From the NCBI RefSeq assembly GCF_036173125.1, contig NZ_CP108054.1, positions 5,022,001 to 5,086,000 on the forward strand: 64,000 nt of DNA, given 5' to 3'. The DNA is from Streptomyces sp. NBC_00286 (GTDB lineage Bacteria; Actinomycetota; Actinomycetes; Streptomycetales; Streptomycetaceae). A model generated the notes under the pieces. That model made no database searches. It worked only from the letters and a program-made list of their open reading frames with translations, and had not been told where the DNA came from. The stretch's first letter is position 1; every line of letters starts with the position of its first letter. The position numbers and the translations under genes are program-made. Shown piece after piece: positions 1 to 8,854 of this stretch.

Positions 1-1988
1 GGGTCCTCGACGGTGGCGCCGTCGATCTCGCCCGGGTGCTGGACCGCGACCAGGACACGGCGTTCCTGGATGATCGGGCCGCAGGTCTCGGCGCCCTTCG
101 GCATGGTCAGGAACTGCTTCAGCTCACCGCGCCGGTCACCGCGCGTAGCTACGCCGAACAGGCCGTCGTGGTAGCCGAGTTGGGCGCCGTCGGTGGAGAT
201 CCACAGGTTGCCGTACCGGTCGAAGGCCACGTTGTCCGGGCAGGAGATCGGGCTGACCTTGTCCTTCGGGAAGCCGGCGAAGTAGGTCGCCGGGTCCTTC
301 GGGTCGCCGGCCACGAGGAACAGCGACCAGGCGAACTTCGTGCTGTCGGCCTTGTTCCAGCGCTCGGTGAGCTCAAGGACGTGGCCGTGCTTGTTGGCGT
401 TGCGCGGGTTGGCCTCGTCCGCCTTGGCGTTCGTACCGACACCGCGGTTGGTGTTGTTGGTGAGGGCGACGTACACCTTGCCGGTGTGCGGGTTCGGCTC
501 GATGTCCTCGGGCCGGTCCATCTTCGTGGCGCCGACCTTGTCACCGGCGAGGCGCGTGAAGACGAAGACCTCCTCGGCGGTCATGCCCTCGACGTGCGAG
601 ACGGCACCCTTCGCCGTGGCGGTGGCCAGCGGGATCCACGTACCGCTGCCGTCGAACTCACCGTCCTTCGGCAGCTTGCCCGTGCCGTCGATCTCGATCG
701 CCGGGGAGTCGCCGGTGAGCTTGGCGACGTACAGCGTGCCCTCGTCGAGGAGCGTCAGGTTGTGCTCGCGGGCCCGGCGGCTGTGGCCGTGGGCCATCCG
801 CTTGCTGCCGACGAACTTGTAGAAGTAGTCGAAGCGCTCGTCGTCACCGGAGTAGACGACCGGACGGCCGTCGTGCGTGAGACGGACGGTCGCGCCCTCG
901 TGCTTGAAGCGGCCGAGCGCGGTGCGCTTGCGGGGCGTGGAGGTGGGGTCGTACGGGTCGAGCTCGACGACATAGCCGAAACGGTGGACCTCGTTCGGCT
1001 CCTTGGCCACGTCGAACCGCTTGTCGAACAGCTCCCACTTGCGCTCGGAGGCGGCGGTGCCGATGCCGTAGCGCTTGTCCGTCGCCCGGCTGCTGTTGGC
1101 GAAGTACTGGTTGAAGTTCTCCTCGCCGTGCAGCGTCGTGCCCCAGGGGGTCTCGCCGCCCGCGCAGTTGTTGAGCGTGCCGAGGACCTTGGTGCCGGTC
1201 GGGTCGGCGGAGGTCTTGAGGAGGTCGGATCCGGCGGCCGGACCGGTCACCTTGAACTCGGTGGTCGCGGTAACGCGCCGGTTCAGGGGGTGACGGGCAA
1301 CGGGGGTGAGCTTGCCGCTCTTCCGCTCCTCCTCCACGACCACGACGGACAGACCGTGCGCGGCCCAGGCGATCTCGACCTGCTCACGGGTGGGCGCGGC
1401 GTCGTCGTACCCCTTGAACATCAGAATCTCGTCGGTGTACTCGTGGTTCGCCACGAGCACCTGACGGCCGCGCTCGCCCGGCAGCGGGAGCAGGCCGAGG
1501 TAGTCGCAGTTGTAGCCGAACTGGCCCGCCTGCGCCTTGGCGCTCTGCTTGTCCGGGTCGAAGGCGGGGGCGCCGCGGAGGATGGGCTCGCCCCAGCGGA
1601 TGACCACGTTCTGGGCGTAGCCCTCGGGGATCGTCACGGTGTCGGCGGTGTTCGGCGCGACGGGCGTGAACCGCAGGCCGCGCGCTCCCTTACCGCCCTT
1701 GTTGTACGCGGCGGGGGCCACGCCTTCGCCGGTCTGCGCGGCGGCCTCCGGGGCACCGGCGCCGACGACCGCACCCCCGGCTGCCGACGCGACCGTCACC
1801 ACGGCGGCGGCCCGCATCATGGAACGGCGGCTGAGCGCACCGGCGATGACATCGCCGACGTACTCGTTGGTGGTGGTGTTGGGCACCTCGTGGAAGCAGG
1901 CGTCACCACACCGGAATCTACAAGTCATCGCAGAACGGCCACCGGGGTGCGATCCGGTGGAGCCGATCAGTGGCAGCAGGTTGCGCAC
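1..1988 (-). CDS. PhoX-family alkaline phosphatase, Tat-exported, 3' end cut by window
   Basis: Predicted secreted phosphomonoesterase of the PhoX (DUF839) family, which uses Ca and Fe cofactors and releases phosphate outside the cell. The GTG start at 1988 follows a GGGAGGG ribosome site. The N-terminus carries a twin-arginine signal (SRRSMMRAAAV, around residues 52-62) followed by an Ala/Gly-rich hydrophobic stretch. The mature part has the family's NHEYTDEI and DRPEDIEPNP-type segments and a C-terminal region with FDRYGNLWISTDG. About 662 codons are present and the last few tens of residues lie outside the window. A PHO-box-like direct repeat sits about 70 bp upstream, which suggests PhoP control under phosphate limitation (inference). 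The family assignment is firm. Which substrate it prefers cannot be read from the sequence. Confidence 0.9.
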   Translation of the reverse strand, partial: MRNLLPLIGSTGSHPGGRSAMTCRFRCGDACFHEVPNTTTNEYVGDVIAGALSRRSMMRAAAVVTVASAAGGAVVGAGAPEAAAQTGEGVAPAAYNKGGKGARGLRFTPVAPNTADTVTIPEGYAQNVVIRWGEPILRGAPAFDPDKQSAKAQAGQFGYNCDYLGLLPLPGERGRQVLVANHEYTDEILMFKGYDDAAPTREQVEIAWAAHGLSVVVVEEERKSGKLTPVARHPLNRRVTATTEFKVTGPAAGSDLLKTSADPTGTKVLGTLNNCAGGETPWGTTLHGEENFNQYFANSSRATDKRYGIGTAASERKWELFDKRFDVAKEPNEVHRFGYVVELDPYDPTSTPRKRTALGRFKHEGATVRLTHDGRPVVYSGDDERFDYFYKFVGSKRMAHGHSRRAREHNLTLLDEGTLYVAKLTGDSPAIEIDGTGKLPKDGEFDGSGTWIPLATATAKGAVSHVEGMTAEEVFVFTRLAGDKVGATKMDRPEDIEPNPHTGKVYVALTNNTNRGVGTNAKADEANPRNANKHGHVLELTERWNKADSTKFAWSLFLVAGDPKDPATYFAGFPKDKVSPISCPDNVAFDRYGNLWISTDGAQLGYHDGLFGVATRGDRRGELKQFLTMPKGAETCGPIIQERRVLVAVQHPGEIDGATVED

Positions 1989-2053
1989 GGTCCCTCCCAA
2001 TATTTCCTGGGTCGGGCGTGACGCTAGGGGCACGCGCGTTCGGCAAGGCTGCC

Positions 2054-2075
2054 GCAAGGTGAACACGGAGTGAAT
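2054..2075 (-). promoter_or_regulatory. PHO-box-like direct repeat upstream of the PhoX phosphatase
   Basis: On the minus strand two adjacent 11-nt units read ATTCACTCCGT and GTTCACCTTGC, both built on the GTTCACC core of Streptomyces PhoP direct-repeat units. A possible -10 (TAGCGT, about 2023-2028) lies some 25 bp downstream, the arrangement of PhoP-activated promoters. One unit matches the core exactly and the other has two differences. Confidence 0.6.
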
Positions 2076-2091
2076 GTGGGGGAGTTGGCGG

Positions 2092-2119
2092 GACGCTGCT
2101 GATGTGACGCTGCTGATGT
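2092..2119. repeat. 14-bp tandem duplication
   Basis: The 14-mer GACGCTGCTGATGT occurs twice head to tail between the divergent phosphatase and VWA genes. No function is evident. Confidence 0.7.
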
Positions 2120-2264
2120 GCTGACGTCGGCAGTCCGGGTCGATACCCGATCGAGTTCGGATCGAGTTCCGGCCCTGAAGAAGATCTCCAAATCTGGCGG
2201 CTAACCTTACGTGTCCGTCCTGGCCAGGGATTGACGGAAACAACTCATGCGAAGGGTTGCGCTC

Positions 2265-4079
2265 ATGGGCATTCTCAACCTCCTGCGAAACGCATTCGGA
2301 AAGTCACGCAAGGGGCGTACGTCCGAGGGTGCCGATGTGCCTGCGGCAGCTGAGCGGGGGGCGCCGGCTTCGGTCCCGGCTCCAGCTGCGGAGCCGGCAC
2401 CGGCAGCCGAGCCCGCGCCTCCGGCGGCTGAACGGGTGACTCCGGCGGCTGAGCGGACGGCTTCCGAGGCGGCGCCTCGGGGGCCTGAAGGGGCGGCTTC
2501 CGAGCAGGTGCCTCCGGCGGCTGAACGGGCGGCTTCCGAGGCGCGGGCTTCGGCGCCCGCACCGGCGAGTGAGCCCAACGGCTCCGCCAAGGGCTCCGCT
2601 GTGGATGACCTGGTGTCGGCGGCGTTCGACAACGTGACGGTGCCGGTGCCTGCGGCGCGGAACGGGGAGGGTGCGGCTGAGCCGGAGGCCCAGGCTGCGG
2701 CGGCTGTGCCGGAGGTGGAGGCCGAGCCCGTTGCGGCCAAGCCCGAGGTGGAGCACGAGCAAACGCCTGCGGCAGCTGAACCGGAGGCGAAGCCGGAGCC
2801 TGTTGCGGAGAAGGCCCCGGTGGCAGAGGCGGAGCCCGAGGTTGAGGCTGCCGCTGAGGAGCCGGTGTCCGAGGCGGCTCCCGAGCCGGAGCCTGCGACG
2901 GCTGAGGCGGCTCCCGAGCCGGAGCCGGTCGTCGAGCCGGAGCCCGGGCCCGTTGCGCCTGAGCCAGAGCCCGTCGTGGCCGAGGCCGCTCCGGAAACCG
3001 AGGCCGAGGAGGCGCCCGCCGCCGAGGCGATCCCGGCACCCACTCCCGAGCCGGAGCCGGTGCCGGCCGCCGCCGAGGTGGTTCCGGAAGCCGAGACCAA
3101 GCCTGAGCCCGTCGCTGCCGAGGCGACCCCGGCACCCGCGCCGGAGGCCGAACCGGTCGTCGCTGAGGCGACCCCGGAATCCGCGGCCGCGCCCGAGCCT
3201 GTCGTCGCAGACGTCAGCCCGGAGCCCGAGCCGGAGCCTGCCGCTGTCGAGGTGGCTCCGGTCGCCGCGCAGGCGGACGAACCTGCAGCCACCACGGGGG
3301 GTGCGGGTGGGAACGACGAGGCCGATGGCGATGCCGAGGCCGTCAAGGCGGACGTACCCGCAGTCGCGGCCGATGGCGAAGCCGAGGACGCAGACGACGC
3401 CCCGCTGCCGCAGGCGCTCCGCGAAGCCGAGGCCGTAGACACCGCCCAGCTGCCGCAGGCGCTCGTCACCGCCTACAACGCCGCCCGCGAAACCCTCACC
3501 ACCCGCAAGCTCACCGGCACGACCGCCAAGGTCTACCTCGTCCTGGACCGCTCCGCCTCCATGCGCCCGTACTACAAGGACGGCTCCGCCCAGGCCCTCG
3601 GCGAACAGGCCCTCGCCCTCGCCGCCCACCTCGACCCCGAGGCCAAGGTCCACGTCGTCTTCTTCTCCACAGAACTCGACGGCACAGGCGAACTCACCCT
3701 CACCGACCACGAGAACAAGATCGACGACCTGCACGCAGGGCTGGGCCGCATGGGCCGTACCAGCTACCACGCAGCGGTCGAGGAGGTCGTAGGCCACTAC
3801 GAGAAGTCCGGCACCAAGGACCCGGCTCTCGTGATCTTCCAAACGGACGGCGCCCCGGACGCCCGTACCCCCGCCACCCAGTCCCTCACGGACGCGGCGA
3901 AGAAGTACCCCGCCGTCTTCTTCTCCTTCGTCGCCTTCGGCGACCCGGAGAACAAGGCCTTCGACTACCTCCGCAAGCTCAAGACGGACAACACGGCCCA
4001 CTTCCTGGCCGGCGAAACCCCACTCGAGCTGACCGACCAGGAGCTCTACGAGGGCGTACTGGCGAACTGGCGCCCGTAA
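2265..4079 (+). CDS. VWA domain protein (TerF-like) with long Ala/Glu/Pro-rich N-terminus
   Basis: The last ~200 residues form a von Willebrand A domain of the type found in TerF/TerY tellurite-resistance-associated proteins. The MIDAS metal site is complete: DRSAS at about residue 428, a Thr in GRTSYHAAV and an Asp in QTDGAPD. Residues about 25-390 are low complexity, dominated by Ala, Glu and Pro and strongly acidic, probably an extended linker. The first 18 residues are basic and amphipathic (MGILNLLRNAFGKSRKGR) and could touch membrane or nucleic acid. The start at 2265 has GAAGGG 8 nt upstream; an ATG at 2247 in the same frame is possible but has a poorer ribosome site. No ter genes are adjacent. 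Function is unknown beyond likely metal-dependent protein binding. Confidence 0.9.
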   Translation: MGILNLLRNAFGKSRKGRTSEGADVPAAAERGAPASVPAPAAEPAPAAEPAPPAAERVTPAAERTASEAAPRGPEGAASEQVPPAAERAASEARASAPAPASEPNGSAKGSAVDDLVSAAFDNVTVPVPAARNGEGAAEPEAQAAAAVPEVEAEPVAAKPEVEHEQTPAAAEPEAKPEPVAEKAPVAEAEPEVEAAAEEPVSEAAPEPEPATAEAAPEPEPVVEPEPGPVAPEPEPVVAEAAPETEAEEAPAAEAIPAPTPEPEPVPAAAEVVPEAETKPEPVAAEATPAPAPEAEPVVAEATPESAAAPEPVVADVSPEPEPEPAAVEVAPVAAQADEPAATTGGAGGNDEADGDAEAVKADVPAVAADGEAEDADDAPLPQALREAEAVDTAQLPQALVTAYNAARETLTTRKLTGTTAKVYLVLDRSASMRPYYKDGSAQALGEQALALAAHLDPEAKVHVVFFSTELDGTGELTLTDHENKIDDLHAGLGRMGRTSYHAAVEEVVGHYEKSGTKDPALVIFQTDGAPDARTPATQSLTDAAKKYPAVFFSFVAFGDPENKAFDYLRKLKTDNTAHFLAGETPLELTDQELYEGVLANWRP

Positions 4080-4206
4080 CTCCACACGCGCGCCGCACAC
4101 TCGTCGCACAGCCGCCGAGGGGCGGACAGGACCGGGGAACCGGCATCCTGTCCGCCCCCCGAAACGCGTGTGAGTCGATCTCCATGGGGCCAGTAGGATT
4201 TCGACC

Positions 4207-5823
4207 ATGGCGGCCACTGGATCCGAGAAGCAGGGTGAGAAGGCGTACTACGTCTCCACCCCCATTTACTACGTCAACGACGCTCCTCACCTGGGCCACG
4301 CCTATACGACCGTCGCAGGCGACGTGCTCTCGCGCTGGCACCGCCAGCGCGGTGAGAAGGTGTGGTACCTCACCGGCACGGACGAGCACGGTCAGAAGAT
4401 CATGCGCACCGCCGAGGCGAACGGCGTCTCCCCGCAGGACTGGTGCGACAAGCTCGTCGAGGAGGCATGGAAGCCCCTCTGGGAGCACCTGGAGATCGCG
4501 AACGACGACTTCATCCGCACCACGCAGAAGCGGCACACGGACCGTGTGCAGGAGTTCGTCCAGGACCTCCACGACAAGGGCGAGATCTACAAGGGCGGCT
4601 ACGAGGGCCCGTACTGCGTGGGCTGCGAGGAGTACAAGCTCCCCGGCGAGCTGCTCGACGGCGAGGGTGAGTACGCGGGCCAGAAGCTCTGCCCCGTCCA
4701 CAAGAAGCCGGTGGAGCTCCTCAAGGAGGACAACTACTTCTTCAAGCTGAGCGAGTACGGCGACAAGCTGCTGGCTCACTACGAGGCCAACCCGGACTTC
4801 ATCCAGCCCGAGTCCGCGCGCAACGAGGTCGTGAACTTCGTACGCCAGGGTCTGCAGGACCTGTCGATCTCCCGCTCGACGTTCGACTGGGGCATCCCCG
4901 TCCCGTGGGACACCAAGCACGTGATCTACGTATGGATCGACGCGCTGCTCAACTACGCCACGGCGGTCGGCTACAACGAGAACCCGGAGAAGTTCAACTC
5001 GACCTTCCCGGCCGACGTCCACCTGGTCGGCAAGGACATCCTCCGCTTCCACGCGATCATCTGGCCCGCGATGCTGATGGCGAACGGCCTGCCGCTGCCC
5101 GGCAAGATCGCCGCCAACGGCTGGCTGATGGTCGGCGGCGAGAAGATGAGCAAGTCGAACCTGACGGGCATCAAGCCACAGGACCTGACCTCGCACTTCG
5201 GCGTGGACGCGTACCGCTGGTACTTCCTGCGGGCCATCGCCTTCGGCCAGGACGGCTCCTTCTCGTGGGAGGACTTCACGGCCCGCTACACGAGCGAGCT
5301 GGCGAACGACTACGGCAACCTGGCCTCCCGCGTCGCGGCGATGGTCGGCAAGTACTTCGGCGGCACCCTGCCCGAGGCGACGGCGGCGGGCGAGGCGGAG
5401 GCGGCGATCCACGACGGCCTCGCCAAGGCGGTCACGGAGGCCGACCGGAAGATCGGCGACGAGCTGGACTTCCAGGGCGGCATCCTGGCGGCGTTCGACT
5501 TCGTCAAGCAGGTCAACGGCTACATCTCGGACGAGGAGCCGTGGAAGGTGGCCAAGGACCAGTCGGAGGAGGGCCGGGCTCGCCTCGCCACGATCCTCTA
5601 CACGGCCGCGGAATCCCTGCGCGCGGTGGCGGTCCTCATGAACCCAATCATGCCGGACACCTCCCAGAAGCTCTGGGACTCCCTGGGCGCGGACGCCTCC
5701 CTCGGCGCCCTCGCGGACCAGAGGGTCCAGGAGGCGGGCGAGTGGGGCAAACTCCCGGCCGGTTCGACGGTGACGAAGGGCGCGGTCCTCTTCCCGCGCC
5801 TGGAGGAGAAGCCGAACGCGTAG
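4207..5823 (+). CDS. metG: methionyl-tRNA synthetase
   Basis: Charges tRNA-Met with methionine in the cytoplasm (class I synthetase). The HIGH signature is HLGH at residues 28-31 and KMSKS is at 313-317. A Cys-rich connective-peptide element is present (YCVGCEEYK followed by LCPVHKKP). At 538 residues it has the anticodon-binding helical domain but lacks the extra C-terminal EMAP/Trbp111-type dimerisation domain found in some bacterial enzymes. It is monocistronic, with a strong bidirectional terminator immediately downstream. In Streptomyces this gene is usually called metS or metG. Confidence 0.98.
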   Translation: MAATGSEKQGEKAYYVSTPIYYVNDAPHLGHAYTTVAGDVLSRWHRQRGEKVWYLTGTDEHGQKIMRTAEANGVSPQDWCDKLVEEAWKPLWEHLEIANDDFIRTTQKRHTDRVQEFVQDLHDKGEIYKGGYEGPYCVGCEEYKLPGELLDGEGEYAGQKLCPVHKKPVELLKEDNYFFKLSEYGDKLLAHYEANPDFIQPESARNEVVNFVRQGLQDLSISRSTFDWGIPVPWDTKHVIYVWIDALLNYATAVGYNENPEKFNSTFPADVHLVGKDILRFHAIIWPAMLMANGLPLPGKIAANGWLMVGGEKMSKSNLTGIKPQDLTSHFGVDAYRWYFLRAIAFGQDGSFSWEDFTARYTSELANDYGNLASRVAAMVGKYFGGTLPEATAAGEAEAAIHDGLAKAVTEADRKIGDELDFQGGILAAFDFVKQVNGYISDEEPWKVAKDQSEEGRARLATILYTAAESLRAVAVLMNPIMPDTSQKLWDSLGADASLGALADQRVQEAGEWGKLPAGSTVTKGAVLFPRLEEKPNA

Positions 5824-5828
5824 CGCAA

Positions 5829-5866
5829 AAGGGCCCGGTTACGTCGTACGACGTGACCGGGCCCTT
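5829..5866. terminator. bidirectional terminator between metG and the DUF397 gene
   Basis: A nearly perfect 38-nt palindrome with AAGGGCCCGGT arms and a central ACGTCGTACGACGT, flanked by AAAA on the left. It lies between convergent stop codons. Confidence 0.85.
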
Positions 5867-5878
5867 GCGTTTGGAAGC

Positions 5879-6151
5879 TCAGCTTCCTGAGGCGTACGTG
5901 ACGAAGTCCGCCCACGCGTCCGGGGCCAGCGCCAACTGGGGGCCTTCGATGTTCTTGGAGTCGCGGACGTGCACCGTGGCGGGGCAGGTGGCGATCTCAA
6001 CGCAGGAGTCACCTTCAGTGCCGCTGCTGTAGCTGCTCTTGAACCAGTCCAGCGCCACTTCGACGCAGTCGTTCGGGTTGCTGCTGTCGCTGTAGCTGCT
6101 CTTGAACCACGCCAGCTCGGAAGCGTCTCCGGCAGAGGCCTTGCGGATCAT
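5879..6151 (-). CDS. DUF397 protein, about one and a half repeats
   Basis: Small cytosolic protein of 90 residues. It contains two copies of the DUF397 core (WFKSSYS at about residues 15 and 36), followed by one complete tail with CVEIA, VRDSKN and the WADFV-type ending. The first copy stops after NDCVEVA, so it is an internal partial duplication. Its ATG overlaps the stop of the upstream XRE gene by four bases (ATGA), which implies translational coupling. In Streptomyces DUF397 proteins pair with XRE regulators in WhiJ/AbaA-type and Scr-type loci, where they influence development and antibiotic production. That role here is inferred from family and context. Confidence 0.93.
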   Translation of the reverse strand: MIRKASAGDASELAWFKSSYSDSSNPNDCVEVALDWFKSSYSSGTEGDSCVEIATCPATVHVRDSKNIEGPQLALAPDAWADFVTYASGS

Positions 6152-7023
6152 GTCTCTCCCAGCAGGTGTTCGATGAAGCCCAGTGACTCCCGTGCGGTCA
6201 GAGCCTCGGCTCGGATGATGCCATAGCGCAGTTCGAGGACCCTCAGCTGCCTCGGGTCGGAGACGGGACGGCCACCGAACTCGTCGTCCATGCGACCAAC
6301 CGCCGTTCCGTCCCCGAACTTCAGCACCTGGATCCGTCCTCCCGTACCAGGATGGTCCCAGCGGTCCATCGGCATCACCTGAATTTCGACGTTCCGCAAT
6401 TGCGCCAATTCCAGGAGGTGTTCGAACTGCCGACGCCTCACCATCTTGCCTCCGACGGGGCGCCTCAGCGTCACCTCTTCCTGAACGAAGCTGAGCTCAG
6501 GGGCCGGCGACCGCTCGAAGATCTCCTTCCGAGCCATGCGCGCCGCCACCGCTCGCTCCAGCTCGTCTTCCGAGAGCGAGGGGCGCCGAGTTCTCAGTAG
6601 CGCCCACGCGTATTCCTCGGTCTGCAGCAGCCCGTGCAGGTTGTGGTTGGCGTACGAGAGGATCTCAACCGCCTTGGCCTCCAACTGTGCGAGGTCCCGA
6701 ACCTTTTTCGGATACCGGACCTTCGCCACGTCCTCCTTCATCGCGGAGATGAGCCCACCCGCGTCCAACACCTCGTCGGCCTTGTCCAGATACTCACCCC
6801 GAGGGATCCGCTTCCCTCCCTCGATCTTGTAGACAAGGTCTTCCCCGTACCCCACGGCCACCCCGAACTCGGCGGCCCGCATCCCCACCGCCTCCCGTCG
6901 CAGCCTGAGCTGCCGCCCCACGGTCGCGATGACCGCCAAACCCCAGTCGTCGTCCGGGTCGACCTCCCAACCCGGCTCATCCGCCTCGCTCTTGAGCCGT
7001 CGTACCTCGCCGTCCACCGACAT
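6148..7023 (-). CDS. XRE-family regulator with DUF5753 (WhiJ-like)
   Basis: DNA-binding regulator of 291 residues. A helix-turn-helix of the XRE type covers about residues 29-75 (VGRQLRLRREAVGMRAAEFG through YKIEGGKRIP). A DUF5753 domain fills the rest (YANHNLHGLLQTEEYA, VAARMARKEIFER, VQVMPMD-like IQVMPMDRWDHPG). The start at 7023 is preceded by GGAGGGG with 8-nt spacing. An upstream in-frame ATG at 7095 lacks such a site. It is coupled to the DUF397 gene and divergent from an HATPase gene 154 bp away, the layout of WhiJ/AbaA paralogue clusters. In such pairs the DUF397 partner probably modulates this regulator. Confidence 0.92.
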   Translation of the reverse strand: MSVDGEVRRLKSEADEPGWEVDPDDDWGLAVIATVGRQLRLRREAVGMRAAEFGVAVGYGEDLVYKIEGGKRIPRGEYLDKADEVLDAGGLISAMKEDVAKVRYPKKVRDLAQLEAKAVEILSYANHNLHGLLQTEEYAWALLRTRRPSLSEDELERAVAARMARKEIFERSPAPELSFVQEEVTLRRPVGGKMVRRRQFEHLLELAQLRNVEIQVMPMDRWDHPGTGGRIQVLKFGDGTAVGRMDDEFGGRPVSDPRQLRVLELRYGIIRAEALTARESLGFIEHLLGET

Positions 7024-7177
7024 ACCGCGCCCCTCCGTCGTACCTCCGTGCCGCAACGCCCGTACCCGCACGGCCCGTTCCGACAGCCTGGACAACAGCG
7101 GACAAGGCCCGGACAGTCACCGTACGCACCGGCGTCGTCACTGTTCACGGTAAACATGCACCGCCACGCTCAGTGAC

Positions 7178-7738
7178 GTGAACGAGAAAAAGACCCCCCA
7201 ACTCGCCGCCCCAGCTCGCCACTTCAGCGTCCTGCTGTCCCCCACCCCACGCGGCGCCCGCCTCGCCCGCCTCCTCGCCACCGAGTGGCTACGCACCTGG
7301 GACCTGCCGTACGGAGTCGCCGACCGGGCCGCACACGTGGTCGCCGAACTCGGCGCGAACGCCGCCACCCACGGCCGCGTCACCGGCCGGGACTTCCGCC
7401 TCGCGCTCCTGGCCCACGCCGAGACCCTCCGCATCGAGGTGACGGACACACGAGGCGACAACCTCCCGCGCCTCCAACCGCCCACCCCCGAAACCGAGTC
7501 CGGCCGCGGCCTGCTCCTGGTCGAAGCCCTCGTGGACCGCTGTGGCGTCGAACTGGGCCCCGTCCCCCGAAAAACCGTATGGGCCGAACTCGACCTGACA
7601 CAGGCACCGCACTCACCGGAACCTGGCGCCGTGTGCTCCGGCGGACCTGGCGCTCTTCCCAAAGAACCACGAGAGGGAAAGAAACCTGACCAAACCCCAC
7701 CCCTTCTTCCCACGGCGCACGCTCACTCGCGCGAGTGA
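7178..7738 (+). CDS. ATP-binding protein, RsbW-like HATPase
   Basis: Single-domain GHKL ATPase of 186 residues. The N-box region is AELGANAATHG (about residues 53-63), the G1-type segment is VTDTRGD and the G2-type segment is SGRGLLLVEALVDRCG. This is the fold of anti-sigma-factor kinases such as RsbW/SpoIIAB and of the abaA ORF-E proteins. The GTG start sits near AGTGACGTGAACG with a weak ribosome site. The C-terminal ~45 residues are low complexity. It is divergent from the XRE-DUF397 pair. Whether it phosphorylates an anti-anti-sigma factor is unknown. Confidence 0.9.
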   Translation: MNEKKTPQLAAPARHFSVLLSPTPRGARLARLLATEWLRTWDLPYGVADRAAHVVAELGANAATHGRVTGRDFRLALLAHAETLRIEVTDTRGDNLPRLQPPTPETESGRGLLLVEALVDRCGVELGPVPRKTVWAELDLTQAPHSPEPGAVCSGGPGALPKEPREGKKPDQTPPLLPTAHAHSRE

Positions 7739-7876
7739 ACATCGCCAACTCGGCTGGCTTCGGGAGGGGTTGCCTGATCTACGCTCAGCGCGACAACAGC
7801 AGACATGCGACGGCCCCCGCCGGGACGGCAATCCCAGTGCGAGGGCCTGACCACCGAGGAAGTCGAGACCTTCCTG

Positions 7877-8794
7877 ATGGATACGCAGAACCCTAGCGTG
7901 CAGCCGCACGCCCAGACCCGTACCACGGGCAAAAACCAACGGCACCGGAACGCCCACGCGGGCGGCGTGATCCACGACAACTCCCGTCACACCACGCGCT
8001 TCACGGTGATCGGCAACCACCTCGCCCAGCACCCGGAGCTGTCCGCGCTGGCCATCGGGCTCGGCGTGCACATCCAGTCGCTGCCCGCCGGTGCCCGTGC
8101 CGACATCAAGACCCTCGCCGCCCGCTTCCCCGAGGGCCCGACCCGTATCGCCGCCGCCCTGCGCGAACTGGAAACCCACGGCTACCTGCGCCGCACCCGC
8201 GTACGCACGGAGAGCGGCCGGATCGTCACCCGTACCGTCTCCTGCAACCAGCCGGGCCGGCACGGGGACGCGAACGACGATGCGCCCAACGGCCCGGCCA
8301 AGCCCCCGGCCCGGCGGGCTGCCGAGCAGCGGAAGAAACCCTCACGCCGAGCCCTCCCCGCCGTACCGAAACCCGCATACGCCGCCCCGGCCCTCCTCCA
8401 AACAGCCGTCGACGTCCTCGCCACCCTCCGCCGCGAAGACCCCCGCCTCCTCTTCTCCGCCACGGACGCCGAACACCTCGCCCCCGGCGTAGCGGCCTGG
8501 CTGGAACGCGACCTCACCCCCACCGCCGTACGCCAAGCCCTGACCACCAACCTCCCACCCGACCCCCTACACCGCCCGGCCGCCCTCCTGGCCCACCGCC
8601 TCACCGCCCAACTCCCACCCCTCCCGCCGTACCGCACCCCCGAACGCCCCCCGCCCGTCAGGCACCCCCTCCGCAACTGCGAAGGCTGCGACCGCGCCTT
8701 CCGTGGCCCGGAACCGGGCACGTGCCGAGCGTGCGCGTCAGCGGGTGCATCTGCCGGAATCCACAGCGTCGCCGAGGCCGTACCGGCAAGGTGA
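7877..8794 (+). CDS. helix-turn-helix regulator with C-terminal CxxC pairs
   Basis: Member of a paralogous Streptomyces family. After a short variable N-terminus, residues about 25-115 form a winged-helix-like region (HTTRFTVIGNHLAQHPELS, LAARFPEGPTRIAAALRELE, HGYLRRTRVRTESGRIVTRT). A Pro/Ala-rich linker follows, then a second helical domain (TDAEHLAPGVAAWLERDL). The protein ends with a zinc-ribbon-like element with Cys pairs (CEGCDRAF and CRACA). The start is uncertain. ATG 7877 is chosen because family members begin shortly before the RHRN.. segment; an ATG at 7805 is in frame. It is probably a DNA-binding regulator, with unknown targets. Confidence 0.82.
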   Translation: MDTQNPSVQPHAQTRTTGKNQRHRNAHAGGVIHDNSRHTTRFTVIGNHLAQHPELSALAIGLGVHIQSLPAGARADIKTLAARFPEGPTRIAAALRELETHGYLRRTRVRTESGRIVTRTVSCNQPGRHGDANDDAPNGPAKPPARRAAEQRKKPSRRALPAVPKPAYAAPALLQTAVDVLATLRREDPRLLFSATDAEHLAPGVAAWLERDLTPTAVRQALTTNLPPDPLHRPAALLAHRLTAQLPPLPPYRTPERPPPVRHPLRNCEGCDRAFRGPEPGTCRACASAGASAGIHSVAEAVPAR

Positions 8795-8854
8795 CCTGCA
8801 CTGCCCCGCCATGATCGCTATGAGGACTTTCTCCCGCACCCGACAGGACCTCAC

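Noticed and set aside
36..2021. Long open frame on the plus strand opposite the PhoX gene
   Set aside because: Antisense shadow. The minus strand encodes a clear PhoX protein with a Tat signal, while this translation has no recognisable domain.
2304..4217. Long open frames on the minus strand opposite the VWA gene
   Set aside because: Produced by the repetitive GC-rich Ala/Glu/Pro codons. The plus strand has the complete MIDAS domain.
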